64,000 nt of DNA from Flavobacteriaceae bacterium PS02338 (lineage in GTDB: Bacteria; Bacteroidota; Bacteroidia; Sphingobacteriales; Sphingobacteriaceae): positions 620,001 to 684,000 of the forward strand of contig JASCOD010000002.1 in the NCBI GenBank assembly GCA_029959615.1, in the 5' to 3' direction. This document shows positions 16,691 through 28,000 of the stretch, piece after piece. How positions within the stretch are numbered: position 1 is the stretch's first letter; each line of letters starts with the position of its first letter. Under the pieces are notes generated by a model. It did not search any database, had not been told where the DNA came from, and saw nothing but the letters and a program-made list of their open reading frames with translations. The position numbers and the translations under genes are program-made.

Positions 16691-18772
16691 TTGTTGAAAA
16701 ATTCAAGCTTTATTCCAATCAATTTTAATTTCTGGCGAAAGTATCATACGATAAAGAATTTAACGATTGTATGCTTCCTCTTTTTTATCAATCTGGTTTT
16801 ATTAAGTTGTAATTCGAAGACTGATTCAAAAAACAATTTCCAAAAATATAAAAGTGATTTCCGAGAAATTGATAACCTCTATAAAGCTGGCCATCTTGTA
16901 CAGGTTACTAAAAGTTTAGATTCACTTAAACCTCTCCTGTCTCATTTAGATGTTGAAAGCCTAACTTCTTATTATATATTTAGGTCTCAAGTTGTTTTTC
17001 CTAATAAAGACTTAATGAACCTTTACGCTGATAGTTTGTTGGGATTGTTCGCTGAGGAGGAAATTAAAACAGAGCAAAGAACACACTATATAAGAGCTTT
17101 GATCTTAAAAAGTGATGTTTATCTGCATTTTAAGCAATATGATAAAACACTAGAGTATTATTTTAAGGTTCGTTCGCTATTGGATAAAGGTAAAGATCCA
17201 GCTAACTATTGTGACTTCATTTCAAAAATTGCGCAGATTTATTATCTGCAGGGTAAATTTAAAACCGCTGCAAAGTTTCAGATAGACGCTTATAATGCGC
17301 TTCAGGAAACCAAAGATATCCATCCGTCTCACCTATTTTATTTAACGCAAGGAACGCTCAATAATGCTGGTTTTTCTTACGAAAGAGCTGATGAATTAGA
17401 TAGTGCACTCTATTTTTATCAGAAGAATTTAAATTATATTCTTGATGCAGAGAAGAAGCAAGAGATTAATACAGACCAGATAAAGTCTGCAAAAATTGTT
17501 GCTTTAGATAATATTGGTGGTCTATATGGCAAAAAAGGAAATTATGAATTGGCACAAAATTATCTGGAACAGTGTATTGCTATTAACGATCGTGCATTAA
17601 ATCCAGACAAGATTCCCGCACTCATTAAATTATCTAAAGTATACAGCAATCAGGGTAAAATACACAAAGCAGATTCTATTTTAAGTATTACCGAAGTTTT
17701 AGCTAATCAAGATACGTCTCTACCAAACCTCATTAAACTGTATAAGGCAAAAGGAGATCTGGCTCTTGAAACGGGAAATTATAAAGTAGCCAGTGAAAAC
17801 CTCAAACTACATAATATTGCTTCTGACAGTCTAAACAAATTAAATAGTGATTTAAGTAAAATCAATATCGACCAAACTTTCAAATACTTAGAAGATAAAC
17901 GGACACTTGAATATTTAGAGAAAATCAATCAAAATAAAACGGTCTATCTAGTAGGAGCCATAATTTTTATGCTAATGCTCTTGGTTATAGTATGGCTGGT
18001 TTTAAAAAATGCTAAACAAGCTAAAAAAGTACAGCTAAAATCTCTAGAATATAGCAAACAGTTGGAAAAGACCATGCATAACCTCGAAAATAGGAATAGA
18101 GATTATGCAAAAATGATGAAGGTAATGGCGCATGATCTAAAAAATCCAATTGGTGGAATGATGGGGATTGCTCATTTGTTGTTACAAGAAGACGAAAGCA
18201 GGTTTACAGCAGATGACAGAGAAATGTTGCAACTTATTGAAAGCTCTGGAGAGAACTCAATAGAAATGATTAACCAGTTGCTAAATTCTGGGTTGGCCAT
18301 AGAAAATGAAGTATTGAAAAAAGAAAGTATAGATATCCAACAATTACTTAGACAGTGTACAGAATTACTTCAATATAAAGCAGACGAGAAAAAGCAGAAG
18401 ATCATTTTTATTAGTAGTGAACCAATTATCATTTCCATTAGTAGAGAAAAAATATGGCGTGCTTTTAACAATCTAATCGTAAACGCTATTAAATTTAGTC
18501 CTCATAAAACAGAAATCATTATTGTTTTAGAAAGACTAGCCTTTGCTATTAGGGTAAAAATAATTGATCAAGGCATTGGTGTTCCAGACACTGACAAACA
18601 AAAAATATTCGAGATGTTTACTAACGCTAAGCGCCCAGGCACTGCCGGAGAACAGCCTTTTGGTATTGGTCTCTCCATCAGTAAACAAATTATCGAAAGC
18701 CACGATGGAAAAATATGGTTAGAAGATAATCCAGAAGGTGGAACTATTTTCTTTGTAGAACTACCTTTATAA
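16691..18772 (+). CDS. TPR-containing sensor histidine kinase
   Basis: About 693 residues. The N-terminus has a hydrophobic segment ending in a lipobox-like FINLVLLSC, then tetratricopeptide-like helices in the periplasm (about 50-400), one membrane segment (TVYLVGAIIFMLMLLVIVWLV near 418), a coiled coil, a HisKA box (KVMAHDLKNPIGGMMG) and HATPase_c with N (NNLIVNAIKFSP), G1 (DQGIGVPD) and G2 (FGIGLSISKQ) boxes. There is no ATG in frame before the hydrophobic segment, so TTG at 16691 or 16694 must start it. No response regulator adjoins, so it is an orphan kinase. Confidence 0.88.
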   Translation: MLKNSSFIPINFNFWRKYHTIKNLTIVCFLFFINLVLLSCNSKTDSKNNFQKYKSDFREIDNLYKAGHLVQVTKSLDSLKPLLSHLDVESLTSYYIFRSQVVFPNKDLMNLYADSLLGLFAEEEIKTEQRTHYIRALILKSDVYLHFKQYDKTLEYYFKVRSLLDKGKDPANYCDFISKIAQIYYLQGKFKTAAKFQIDAYNALQETKDIHPSHLFYLTQGTLNNAGFSYERADELDSALYFYQKNLNYILDAEKKQEINTDQIKSAKIVALDNIGGLYGKKGNYELAQNYLEQCIAINDRALNPDKIPALIKLSKVYSNQGKIHKADSILSITEVLANQDTSLPNLIKLYKAKGDLALETGNYKVASENLKLHNIASDSLNKLNSDLSKINIDQTFKYLEDKRTLEYLEKINQNKTVYLVGAIIFMLMLLVIVWLVLKNAKQAKKVQLKSLEYSKQLEKTMHNLENRNRDYAKMMKVMAHDLKNPIGGMMGIAHLLLQEDESRFTADDREMLQLIESSGENSIEMINQLLNSGLAIENEVLKKESIDIQQLLRQCTELLQYKADEKKQKIIFISSEPIIISISREKIWRAFNNLIVNAIKFSPHKTEIIIVLERLAFAIRVKIIDQGIGVPDTDKQKIFEMFTNAKRPGTAGEQPFGIGLSISKQIIESHDGKIWLEDNPEGGTIFFVELPL

Positions 18773-18779
18773 TTGTGGT

Positions 18780-20558
18780 TTAATCTGCTTGACGGCTCAA
18801 CATTGCCCTGTATTTATTAAAGATATTGGTCTTAGAAACCAAACCTACATAAGCTCCCGAATAATCTACAATTGGCATTACCCATAGGTTTTCTTGCTCC
18901 ATCTTTTTTAGCACTTCTTTTACGTTATTAGTTATAGAAGCAATCTCGGCAGGCATATCGGTAATGTCTGTAATAGCTATACTAGCTGTTGATTTTTCTG
19001 AAAGATGCGCCAAAATCGTTTCAATATAAACTACTCCCTTAAATATTTTATGCTCATCAACCACCGGAATTACGTTTCTTTTCGAGTTTAAAATATCAGC
19101 AATTCTGTCACTCAAAAGGTCAGTATCTTTCAAAATGAGCTGGTCTTTTTCAATCAGAGATTTTAAGCTCATCATGTTCAGAACAGTAGTATCCTTGTCT
19201 TCATGGTGCGAAAGATGTCCTGCATCAACCAATGGCTTAGTATAAATAGAATATTGACTTACGCCGCGGCTAATGAAATAGGCAATTGCAGTGGTAATCA
19301 TCAAGGGAACCATTAATACATATCCTCCAGTAATTTCTGCGATAAGAAATATACCTGTTAACGGCGCATGCATTACAGAACCTAAAGCGGCAGCCATACC
19401 TGCAATAATGAAATTAGCGACATTTAATTCAGCAATACCTAAAGTATTAACGGTATAGGCAATAATAAAACCCAACATACCACCAATGATTAGACTGGGC
19501 GCAAAAGTACCTCCATTGCCGCCGGCCGCTAAGGTTACCAAAGTAGCTACAGATTTAAACATTACCGTAACCAATGCAAACATAATTACTACAAATGGTA
19601 AATCACTAAATTGAGAAAAAATACTATTGTTGATTATCGCCGTGTGGTCGCCTTTAAGCAAACTATTGATAGTGATGTAACCTTCACCATATAAACTTGG
19701 AAAAAGAAAGACTAGGAGGCCTAAAATCAACCCACCAACTACTATTTTATAATATGGATTTTTGATTTTATAAAATGAACCCTTAATTAGTTTATTCACC
19801 TTGGTAAAATAATAGGAATACAAGCCAATAACTACTGCGAGAGCTACATAAAATAGCAAAGCTTTCATTTCCCAACCTTCGGTAACCAAGAAAAAAAGTT
19901 GCTCTTTAAAAAATAATCTAGCTACAACTGATGCCGTGGCAGCAGAAAGCAGTAATGGAATGAATGCTGGTATAGAAAATTCGGGCAGTAAAATCTCGAT
20001 GGCGAATACAATTCCAGCAATTGGGCTATTGAAAGCACCTGCAATACCAGCTGCTGCCCCACAGGCTAATAGCAAAGTAATTTCTCGGTAACTTAAACCT
20101 AAAAACCGTCCGATATTTGAGCCAATTGCAGCACCAGATGTGGCAATGGGAGCTTCCAAACCTGTAGAGCCTCCAAAACCAACTGTAATTGCAGCGGTTA
20201 TGATTTGCGAATAGGTATTATGACCTTCTACCCTGCTCGATTTCTTTGAAATGGTATACAAGAGGGGCGTCAAACCCATCTCAAACTTTCCTTTCTTGAT
20301 AAATCTTTTGACGTAGATTACCGAAAGTAGAATACCAATGGCAGGAAACAAAAGATACAGGTAGTATTTATATTGCCAATGCAGATCTGACTGAAGAAAA
20401 TGCTGGATATGGTGAGTAATTCCTTTTAAAAGAGCCGCTGCTAGCCCAGCGAAAATACCTACGAACACAGCGGCAAACACTAGGAAGTTTCGGTTAGAAA
20501 TTTTGCGCTGTCTATACTTATTGAGCTGATCTACAAAACTTACAAACCTTAAATACAT
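18780..20558 (-). CDS. ClC-type chloride channel/transporter with CBS domains
   Basis: 592 residues. ClC signatures: GSTGLEAPIATSGAAIGSN holds the gating glutamate in GLEAP (GxEGP position), GIVFAIEILLPEF, and GNGGTFAPSLIIGGMLG (GxFxP). After about eleven membrane segments, residues ~440-592 form a CBS pair (KRNVIPVVDEHKIFKGVV ... ENLWVMPIVDYSGAYVGLVS) facing the cytoplasm, which may sense nucleotides. Its stop lies 7 nt from the convergent kinase gene stop. Confidence 0.92.
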   Translation of the reverse strand: MYLRFVSFVDQLNKYRQRKISNRNFLVFAAVFVGIFAGLAAALLKGITHHIQHFLQSDLHWQYKYYLYLLFPAIGILLSVIYVKRFIKKGKFEMGLTPLLYTISKKSSRVEGHNTYSQIITAAITVGFGGSTGLEAPIATSGAAIGSNIGRFLGLSYREITLLLACGAAAGIAGAFNSPIAGIVFAIEILLPEFSIPAFIPLLLSAATASVVARLFFKEQLFFLVTEGWEMKALLFYVALAVVIGLYSYYFTKVNKLIKGSFYKIKNPYYKIVVGGLILGLLVFLFPSLYGEGYITINSLLKGDHTAIINNSIFSQFSDLPFVVIMFALVTVMFKSVATLVTLAAGGNGGTFAPSLIIGGMLGFIIAYTVNTLGIAELNVANFIIAGMAAALGSVMHAPLTGIFLIAEITGGYVLMVPLMITTAIAYFISRGVSQYSIYTKPLVDAGHLSHHEDKDTTVLNMMSLKSLIEKDQLILKDTDLLSDRIADILNSKRNVIPVVDEHKIFKGVVYIETILAHLSEKSTASIAITDITDMPAEIASITNNVKEVLKKMEQENLWVMPIVDYSGAYVGLVSKTNIFNKYRAMLSRQAD

Positions 20559-20570
20559 CTTTTTCTTTAA

Positions 20571-21296
20571 TTAAGCATCAAACTTATCTAACAATTTGAG
20601 TAGCGTTGCAAAGTCTTTTGGATATGGAGCTTCCACAAAAATATCCTTTCCGTCCAATCCTTTAAAAGTGATTTGTTTGGCGTGAAGTGCAAAACGTTTC
20701 ATTATTGGTTGTTCTTCTTCATCGGTTAAACGATAACCTCTTTTAATTTTAGAAAGGAAAACAGGCTTTCCGCGATACATGATATCTCCACAAATAGCTG
20801 CACGTTGTGTAGCCAAGTGAATACGGATTTGGTGCATACGACCAGTAACTGGCTTACACTCTACCAAAGTATAGTGCTTATAATATTTTAAGGAAGTAAA
20901 GAAAGTTTCCGCTCGTTTACCCTCTTGCCTATCAATAGTTACGTTTTTATTACCGTCGTTTAAGATCGGCAAGTCCACAAATAGGTTGTCAAACTGAAAC
21001 TGACCGTCAACTACAGCGTGATAAATTTTGCTCACCTTACGTTTTTCAAACTGCATCGATAAATTGCGGTAGGCCTCCGGATTTTTAGCAATCACAATAG
21101 CTCCCGAAGTTTCCTTATCAAGTCTATGGCAAATCTGTGCATCGTCCGTGTACTGTCTAGCCAAACGCAAAATATTGATTTCGCCTGCACCGGCTGCACC
21201 ACGTTCATCTAACGAAGCCACAAAAGGAGGTTTATTTACAACGATGTAATCATCGTTTTCAAAAATTATAAGGTCTTTAAAACTTGGGTATTTCAA
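20571..21296 (-). CDS. RluA-family RNA pseudouridine synthase
   Basis: 241 residues, the catalytic domain only (no S4 domain). Motif I is ICHRLDKETSGAIVIAKN with catalytic Asp60, and GRMHQIRIHLAT is the conserved RIH motif. It converts a uridine in rRNA or tRNA to pseudouridine; target unknown. The start is TTG at 21296: no ATG lies in frame near the beginning of the domain, and the -7 element TACTTTTG at 21318-21325 would put transcription start about 15 nt before it. Confidence 0.9.
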   Translation of the reverse strand: MKYPSFKDLIIFENDDYIVVNKPPFVASLDERGAAGAGEINILRLARQYTDDAQICHRLDKETSGAIVIAKNPEAYRNLSMQFEKRKVSKIYHAVVDGQFQFDNLFVDLPILNDGNKNVTIDRQEGKRAETFFTSLKYYKHYTLVECKPVTGRMHQIRIHLATQRAAICGDIMYRGKPVFLSKIKRGYRLTDEEEQPIMKRFALHAKQITFKGLDGKDIFVEAPYPKDFATLLKLLDKFDA

Positions 21297-21317
21297 AAGA
21301 ATTTTTATTTAAAGCTG

Positions 21318-21325
21318 CAAAAGTA
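21318..21325 (-). promoter_or_regulatory. -7 element TACTTTTG of the pseudouridine synthase gene
   Basis: TACTTTTG on the minus strand matches TAnnTTTG and ends 21 nt before the TTG start at 21296. It supports the use of that non-ATG start. Confidence 0.5.
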
Positions 21326-21448
21326 CGAATTTTTGGTCGGTTATTTGGCTGTTTAGAGAATAGGTTAACTGTTTAAAATGATAACTGGTTAATTGCATCT
21401 AGTTAAACTACTATCCAAAGCTGATACCTGGCACCTTATTACTGACCG

Positions 21449-22330
21449 CTATTTCTCTTCTAACAACTGCTTCTTGTATTCAGCTAACTTATCTGCTTCT
21501 TCCTCCGCTAATACTGGAAATTCTAATTTCAGCCCTTTTAAAGTTTCGGCAATAATTTGACTTACAGCCAGCCTAGTGTACCATTTTTTGTCTGCAGGAA
21601 TTACATACCAGGGTGCATAATCGGTGGAAGTCTCATTAAACACATCTTGATAAGCATCCATATATTTATCCCACAAAGCCCTTTCCTTAATATCACTGGA
21701 AGAAAACTTCCAATTTTTAGTGGAATCTTCTATCCTATCCAAAAAGCGTTTCTTCTGTTCGTCTTTCGAGACATTTAGAAAAAACTTTAGTATGGTTACT
21801 CCATTTTCTGTTAAGTGCTTTTCAAAGTTGCGAATGCTTTCATACCTCGCCTTCCAGAAATCTTTATCTAATTTATCTACGGAAAGGTATTTAGGCAAAT
21901 TCTCGCTCATTATATACTCTGGATGCACTTTGCAGACCAATACATTCTCATAATGCGAACGATTGTGAATACCTATCCTACCTTTTTCTGGCAAAGCTTT
22001 ATAATGCCTCCATAGAAAATCATGATCATATTCCTCTATACTTGGCGTTTTAAAACTATAAACCTGACAACCTTGTGGGTTTAACCCAGACATTACATGT
22101 GCAATTGTTCCGTCTTTACCTGCTGCATCCATTGCCTGAAAAAGAATTAATAGTGAGCGTGTATTTGAAGCGTACAAAACCTCCTGATATTTGGCAAGTT
22201 CGTCCTTAGCCCTTTCTAATTCCTCTTTACCCGCTTCTTTATCTAAATGTCCATTATAGTCGGTATCAAAATCAGCAATTTTTACTTTTTTATCGGACTT
22301 CACTAAGTATTTATCGGTATTGGTTTTCAT
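21449..22330 (-). CDS. PPK2-family polyphosphate kinase
   Basis: 293 residues from the ATG at 22330, preferred over one 12 codons upstream because the domain begins soon after it. Walker A is MDAAGKDGTIAHVMSG (68-74), and the conserved IHNRSHYENVLV and RNFEKHLTENGVTILKFFLN follow, with RFLDRIEDSTKNWKFSSSDI as the lid. PPK2 enzymes transfer phosphate between polyphosphate and nucleotides in the cytoplasm. One-domain type; nucleotide preference cannot be read from sequence. Monocistronic. Confidence 0.92.
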   Translation of the reverse strand: MKTNTDKYLVKSDKKVKIADFDTDYNGHLDKEAGKEELERAKDELAKYQEVLYASNTRSLLILFQAMDAAGKDGTIAHVMSGLNPQGCQVYSFKTPSIEEYDHDFLWRHYKALPEKGRIGIHNRSHYENVLVCKVHPEYIMSENLPKYLSVDKLDKDFWKARYESIRNFEKHLTENGVTILKFFLNVSKDEQKKRFLDRIEDSTKNWKFSSSDIKERALWDKYMDAYQDVFNETSTDYAPWYVIPADKKWYTRLAVSQIIAETLKGLKLEFPVLAEEEADKLAEYKKQLLEEK

Positions 22331-22574
22331 AGTAAGACAATAATTATTTATGAGGTTAAAAATCAACTACAAATACACGGCTGATTTTGTTTTCTATTTA
22401 ATTGCTATTGAATGACACATCTTAAATTTTACATTTAAAATTCCTTATTTATGCATTTGTGGCTAAAATTTTAAAGATGGAACTAAAATTAAGTAAATTA
22501 AATACGTTAATTTGTATTGTTTGTTTTAACACTATTTAACAGATTATTTTTTACGTTTTTTCCATCTTTATAGC

Positions 22575-25025
22575 ATGTTTAAAGAAATTAAAAATAGATA
22601 TCTCAGGTATTTAATCATCTTTATATATTTCATCATTATTTTCTTTTGCGCACTGCAAATCAACTTCTTATGGCTGTTCGGCTATTCTCCTTCTTATGCC
22701 GACATTAAAAGTCCATCTCAAAGAGTTGGCTCAGAATTATACACAGCTGATGGGAAATTGATAGGTCGTTACTTTAAAGAGAACCGTACCCCCGTAGATT
22801 TTAAGGATATTTCTAAGAATGTGGTCAATGCATTGATAGCGACTGAAGATGTACGTTTCTACAAGCATTCCGGCATAGATATCCAAGCTTTAGGAAGAGC
22901 TGTAATAGGTTTCGGAAAAGAAGGTGGAGCTAGTACCATTACGCAGCAATTGGCTAAAAACTTATACAGAACTCGTTATAATAAATCTTCTGGATTAGCC
23001 AAACGCATTCCCTTGGCAAGAACCATTATTCCTAAACTTAAAGAATGGATGACCGCCATAAAGCTAGAGTCTAACTATAGCAAAGACGATATTCTTACCA
23101 TGTACCTTAATACGGTTTCTTTTGGAAACAACACTTATGGCATTAAAACGGCTTCTCGCATCTATTTTAATAAAGAAGCTAATCAATTGAGCGTTCCACA
23201 ATCAGCTTTATTGGTTGGTATGTTGAAAGCAACTACTTCATACAATCCTATTAAAAATCCGGAAAGATCTTTAGAACGTAGAAACGTGGTACTTTCTCAG
23301 ATGAACAAATACAATTATCTTTCTAAAGAAGATTTAATCAGGTATAAAACAGCGCCTGTTGGTATAGAAGCTGGTCATGAAGATGAGAGTAGTGATAATG
23401 ACTCCTATTTGAGAGCAGCTGTAGATAAATACCTAGAGAAATGGTGCGAGGAAAACAATTACGATCTGTATGAAGATGGTTTAAAGATCTACACTACCAT
23501 TGATTCTAAATTACAAGGTTATGCAGAAGATGCGGTGAAAGATCAAATGCGTATTCTTCAACGTAGATTTTATAGCGTTTGGGGTAACGAAGATCCTTGG
23601 GAAGATAGTGAGCGTAAGAAAGTGGATTATCCAGATAGGGCAAAAAAGTCACTACCTATCTACGCATTGCTTCAAAAGAAGTTCCCTAACCAACCCGATT
23701 CTGTTGAAGCCTACTTCAACAAGAAGAAGAAAATGAAAATTTTTACCTATAAAGGAGATCGAGACACCTTATTTTCTACCATGGATTCTATCCGTTATTA
23801 TGGAAAAATTCTAAATACTGGAATGATGACCTTAGAGCCTAAAAGTGGAAAGATCAAAGTTTGGGTGGGCGGTATAGATCATAAATTCTTCAAATATGAT
23901 CACGTAAATCAATCGAAGCGACAAGCAGGCTCTACTTTCAAACCATTTGCTTACTTAGCTGCGCTGGAAAGTGGAATGAGTCCGTGTGATAAATTTACAG
24001 ACAAACCTGTTCGTATTTCCTATCAAGATAAAGGCGAAACCAAATATTGGGAACCTAAAAATGCTGATTATAATGTCAGCTACCAAGAAATGTCGCTGCG
24101 TTGGGCAATGGGGCGTTCGGTAAATACCGTTACTGCGCAAGTAACCGAAAAAGTAGGTTGGGATAATGTAGTTAAATGGGCCCACAATTGCGGTATTGAT
24201 AGTCATTTGGAATCAGTGCCTTCTGTAAGCTTAGGTTCTAACGATGTTACTGTTTACGAAATGGTTAAAGCTTATGGTACTTTCTTAAATGAAGGTAACA
24301 AAGTTGACCCGATTTTAGTAGAGAAAATTACAGATAGAAACGATAATGTTATCGAAGAATTCACTGCTAAATTTAAGCGTGCACTTAGCGAAGAAATTGC
24401 TTGGCTTATGCTGTATATGTTTAGAGGCAGTATTGAAGAACCTAGAGGGACCTCTCAGGCGCTATGGGAATGGAATACCTTATTCAAAAAGAACAATCAA
24501 ATTGGTGGTAAAACCGGTACATCATCTGATTACGTAGATGCTTGGTATATGGGTATTACCAAAGATTTGGTTACTGGTGTTTGGGTAGGTTGCGATGAGC
24601 GTACTGCCCATTTTAAAAACGGCGAGCAAGGTGAGGGCTCTAGAACTGCGCTCCCTATTTTTGCTAAATTCATGGAAAAAGTATACCTAGATCCGTTAAG
24701 TGGTTATACTTATGGACCTTTCCCGAAAGCTAAAGTAGAAATTACCCGAACTTACAATTGCCCTACACCACGTCCGCCCGTAGATACTGTAGAAGTTGAT
24801 TCTGTTTTGGTTGATTCCTTAGATCTTGATATGTCATTAGTGGAACCTAGCGAACCCATCAAAGTTGAACCGACAAAAGTAGAAGAAAAGAAACCGACTA
24901 CGGAAACTCAACCAAAGCAAGAGCCTGTAGCAACAGTTCCTCTCACCAAAAAAGAAGAGAGAGAATTAAAAAGAAAACAAAAAAGAGAACAGAAAGAGAA
25001 AGAAAAAAACCAAAATAATAATTAG
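22575..25025 (+). CDS. Penicillin-binding protein 1A-type transglycosylase/transpeptidase
   Basis: 816 residues, class A PBP. One N-terminal membrane segment (LIIFIYFIIIFFCALQINFL), GT51 domain with catalytic Glu91 in ATEDVRFYKHSGID and GGASTITQQLAKNLY, then the transpeptidase domain: SxxK in AGSTFKP (Ser about 453), SVN in GRSVNT and KTGTS near 645. The last 90 residues are Pro/Glu/Lys-rich with a basic coiled tail (KKEERELKRKQKREQKEKEK), probably disordered. It polymerises and cross-links peptidoglycan at the outer face of the inner membrane. The next gene starts 52 nt later, same strand. Confidence 0.95.
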   Translation: MFKEIKNRYLRYLIIFIYFIIIFFCALQINFLWLFGYSPSYADIKSPSQRVGSELYTADGKLIGRYFKENRTPVDFKDISKNVVNALIATEDVRFYKHSGIDIQALGRAVIGFGKEGGASTITQQLAKNLYRTRYNKSSGLAKRIPLARTIIPKLKEWMTAIKLESNYSKDDILTMYLNTVSFGNNTYGIKTASRIYFNKEANQLSVPQSALLVGMLKATTSYNPIKNPERSLERRNVVLSQMNKYNYLSKEDLIRYKTAPVGIEAGHEDESSDNDSYLRAAVDKYLEKWCEENNYDLYEDGLKIYTTIDSKLQGYAEDAVKDQMRILQRRFYSVWGNEDPWEDSERKKVDYPDRAKKSLPIYALLQKKFPNQPDSVEAYFNKKKKMKIFTYKGDRDTLFSTMDSIRYYGKILNTGMMTLEPKSGKIKVWVGGIDHKFFKYDHVNQSKRQAGSTFKPFAYLAALESGMSPCDKFTDKPVRISYQDKGETKYWEPKNADYNVSYQEMSLRWAMGRSVNTVTAQVTEKVGWDNVVKWAHNCGIDSHLESVPSVSLGSNDVTVYEMVKAYGTFLNEGNKVDPILVEKITDRNDNVIEEFTAKFKRALSEEIAWLMLYMFRGSIEEPRGTSQALWEWNTLFKKNNQIGGKTGTSSDYVDAWYMGITKDLVTGVWVGCDERTAHFKNGEQGEGSRTALPIFAKFMEKVYLDPLSGYTYGPFPKAKVEITRTYNCPTPRPPVDTVEVDSVLVDSLDLDMSLVEPSEPIKVEPTKVEEKKPTTETQPKQEPVATVPLTKKEERELKRKQKREQKEKEKNQNNN

Positions 25026-25077
25026 TTCTTTCATTCTATTAAGCGCTCCTAATACCAAGTTTTAAAATTATTCGCAC

Positions 25078-28000
25078 ATGAACAATTTTCTTAAAAAAGT
25101 CACTTTACTTTTATCAATTGCGATGCTGTATTTCTCGGCCTCAAAAGCGCAATATTTTGGACAGAACAAAGTCCGTTATAAAAACGAGAAATTTAAAGTG
25201 ATGGAAACGCCACATTTTGATATCTATTATTATCTGAAAAATGATAAAGTAGTTAAAAAATTTGCACAGGATGCGGAGACGTGGTACAAAATGCACCAGG
25301 AGATCTTTAGAGATACTTTCTTTAAAAAAAACCCAATCATTCTGTACAGTAACCATCCAGATTTTCAACAAACAACTGCATTACAAGGTGAAATTGGTGT
25401 TGGAACAGGTGGTGTAACCGAAGCCTTTAAAAACAGGGTAATTATGCCTGTTATGGAGCTTGGAAGTCAAACTAGACACGTTTTGGGTCACGAGTTAGTC
25501 CATGCTTTTCAGTATCACCTTTTATTGGAAAGAGATTCCATTCCATTGGAAAACGTAGGTCAAACGCCACTATGGATGATTGAGGGTATGGCCGAGTACC
25601 TTTCTGTTGGCAAAAAAGATGCTTTTACTTCAATGTGGATGCGTGATGCATTGCTAAACAGAGATATCCCTTCTTTGAAAGACCTTACCAATTCCAACAA
25701 ATACTTTCCTTACCGTTATGGCCAGGCTTTCTGGACTTTTGTTGGTTCCTTATATGGCGATACTACTATTGTTCCTTTGTTTAAAGCAACGGCCAAATTC
25801 GGTTATGAGAATGGCATTAGATACACTTTTGGATATGATGATAAAACGTTATCTGGTTTGTGGAAAAACGCAATAGAACAGCATTATCGTCCGATGTTGA
25901 GACCTGATAGTTCGCAAATCAAAATATCTGGCGCTAAAATCATCGACAACAAGAATGCAGGGAATATGAACGTCGCTCCCGCTATTAGCCCAGATGGAAA
26001 GTATTTGGCGTTTTTATCGGAAAAGGATTTGTTCGGCATCGATCTGTTCCTAGCAGATGCCAAAACTGGAAAGATTATAAGGAAACTAAGTAGCCAAATT
26101 TCCAGTAGTCATATCGACGATTTCAACTTCTTAGAATCAGCCGGTGCATGGTCGCCAGATAGTAAGAAATTTGCTTTTAGTATTTTCAGCAAAGGCAGAA
26201 ATAAAATGTTAGTCATTGATATTGCTAACGGCAAAACGCTTCTAAATACCGGAATGGATAAAGTTGAACAGTTTGGAAACCTGAGTTGGTCTCCTAACGG
26301 TAAAGACATCGCTTTTTCAGGTATGGTAGAAGGTCAAAGTGATATTTTCTCTTACAATTTCGATACGAAACAGGTAACTCAAATTACCAATGACGAATAC
26401 TCAGACTATGCACCGAGCTATTCTCCCGATGGAAAGAAGATAGTTTTCTCTTCGGATAGAGCAGCTGTTCAATCAGGAAACTTTGCAGCTGTAAATCCAA
26501 TCAACTTAACTACTTATGATATTGAAACCAAGGCTTTAAACAATATTCCTGTTTTCCCTGGCGCCAATAACCTCAATGCACAGTTTTCTGGAGATAGCAA
26601 ACGTATCTTCTTCCTGTCTAATCGAGACGGTTTTAGAAACCTTTATGAGTACAACTTGGAGAACAGTAACTTAAAGCAACTTACCGATTATTTCACAGGT
26701 ATTAGTGGTATAACAGAGTTTTCTCCTGCTATTACGGTATCTAGAAACGATGATATCATTTATAGCTACTATCGTTACCAGCGCTATACACTTTACAATT
26801 CAGCCTATAGTAATTTTAAAGCCAAAGATGTTCTCGCCAATGATGTTAATTTCAATGCGGCTATTTTGCCACCTAAAGAAAACATCGGAGTAAATGTTGT
26901 CAATTCCAATCTTGGCAATTTCAACCGATTTGAGCGTACGCATTTAGATTCTTTAAGAAATATTCCTTATCGTCCTAAGTTCCGTTTAGATTATCTAGCT
27001 AATAGCGGTGGTATTGGCGTAAGTACAAGTCGTTTTGGTACGGGTATGCAAGGCGGAATAATGGGTATGTTCAGTGATATCGTTGGTCAAAATCAAATTG
27101 TAGCCAACTTGGCTGTGAATGGAGAAATCCAAGATTTTGGAGGAATGGCTGCCTACATCAATCAAGCTAGTCGTATCAATTGGGGTGGAGCCATTTCTCA
27201 CATTCCTTACATTACTGGTTTTTTAAGTAGAGATGAAGAAACAATAGACGGAAGGGATTACGTTGTTGAACGAACAAATATATTGAGAACATTCGAAGAT
27301 CAATTACAATTATTCGCAGCCTACCCTTTCAATAAAGCACACAGATTTGAACTAGGAGGTGCCGTATCTAGGTATAGCTATAGTGTAACTCGTTTCAATA
27401 ATTACTATGAAGATCTAGGATATGGCTATTCTTACGCAGGATCTGATAGAGAAAAAGTAAGTACAGATGAAATCGAGAACTCGTTAGGAACTCGTTTAAA
27501 ATCTTTTAACATCTTTCAGACCAATGCTTATTTTGTAGGAGACAACTCTATATTTGGTGTAACTGCTCCGCTAGATGGCTTTAGATACAGAATCGGTGCT
27601 GAGAGATATTATGGCGACTACAATTTTACTGCTGTAGCTATAGATCTAAGGAAATATTTCAGAATAAAGCCTATTACGATAGCAGTTCGTTCATACAACT
27701 ATATGCGCTTAGGTAGAGACGGTGAAAATCTCTATCCTCTTTATGCGGGTTATAACTATTTGATTAGAGGTTATGAGCCTAATTCATTCTACAATAATCA
27801 AAGTTTAAATACTAGCTCTTTCGATATAGATCAACTGTCTGGAAGTAAACTAGCAGTATTTAATTTCGAAATCAGGTTGCCTTTTACCGGCCCGAAAAAG
27901 TTAGCACAAATTCCATCTAACTTCTTATTTACAGATCTAAATTTATTCTTCGACGCTGGTCTAGCTTGGACAGAGGATACTGAAGTTAAATTCAAAAGCC

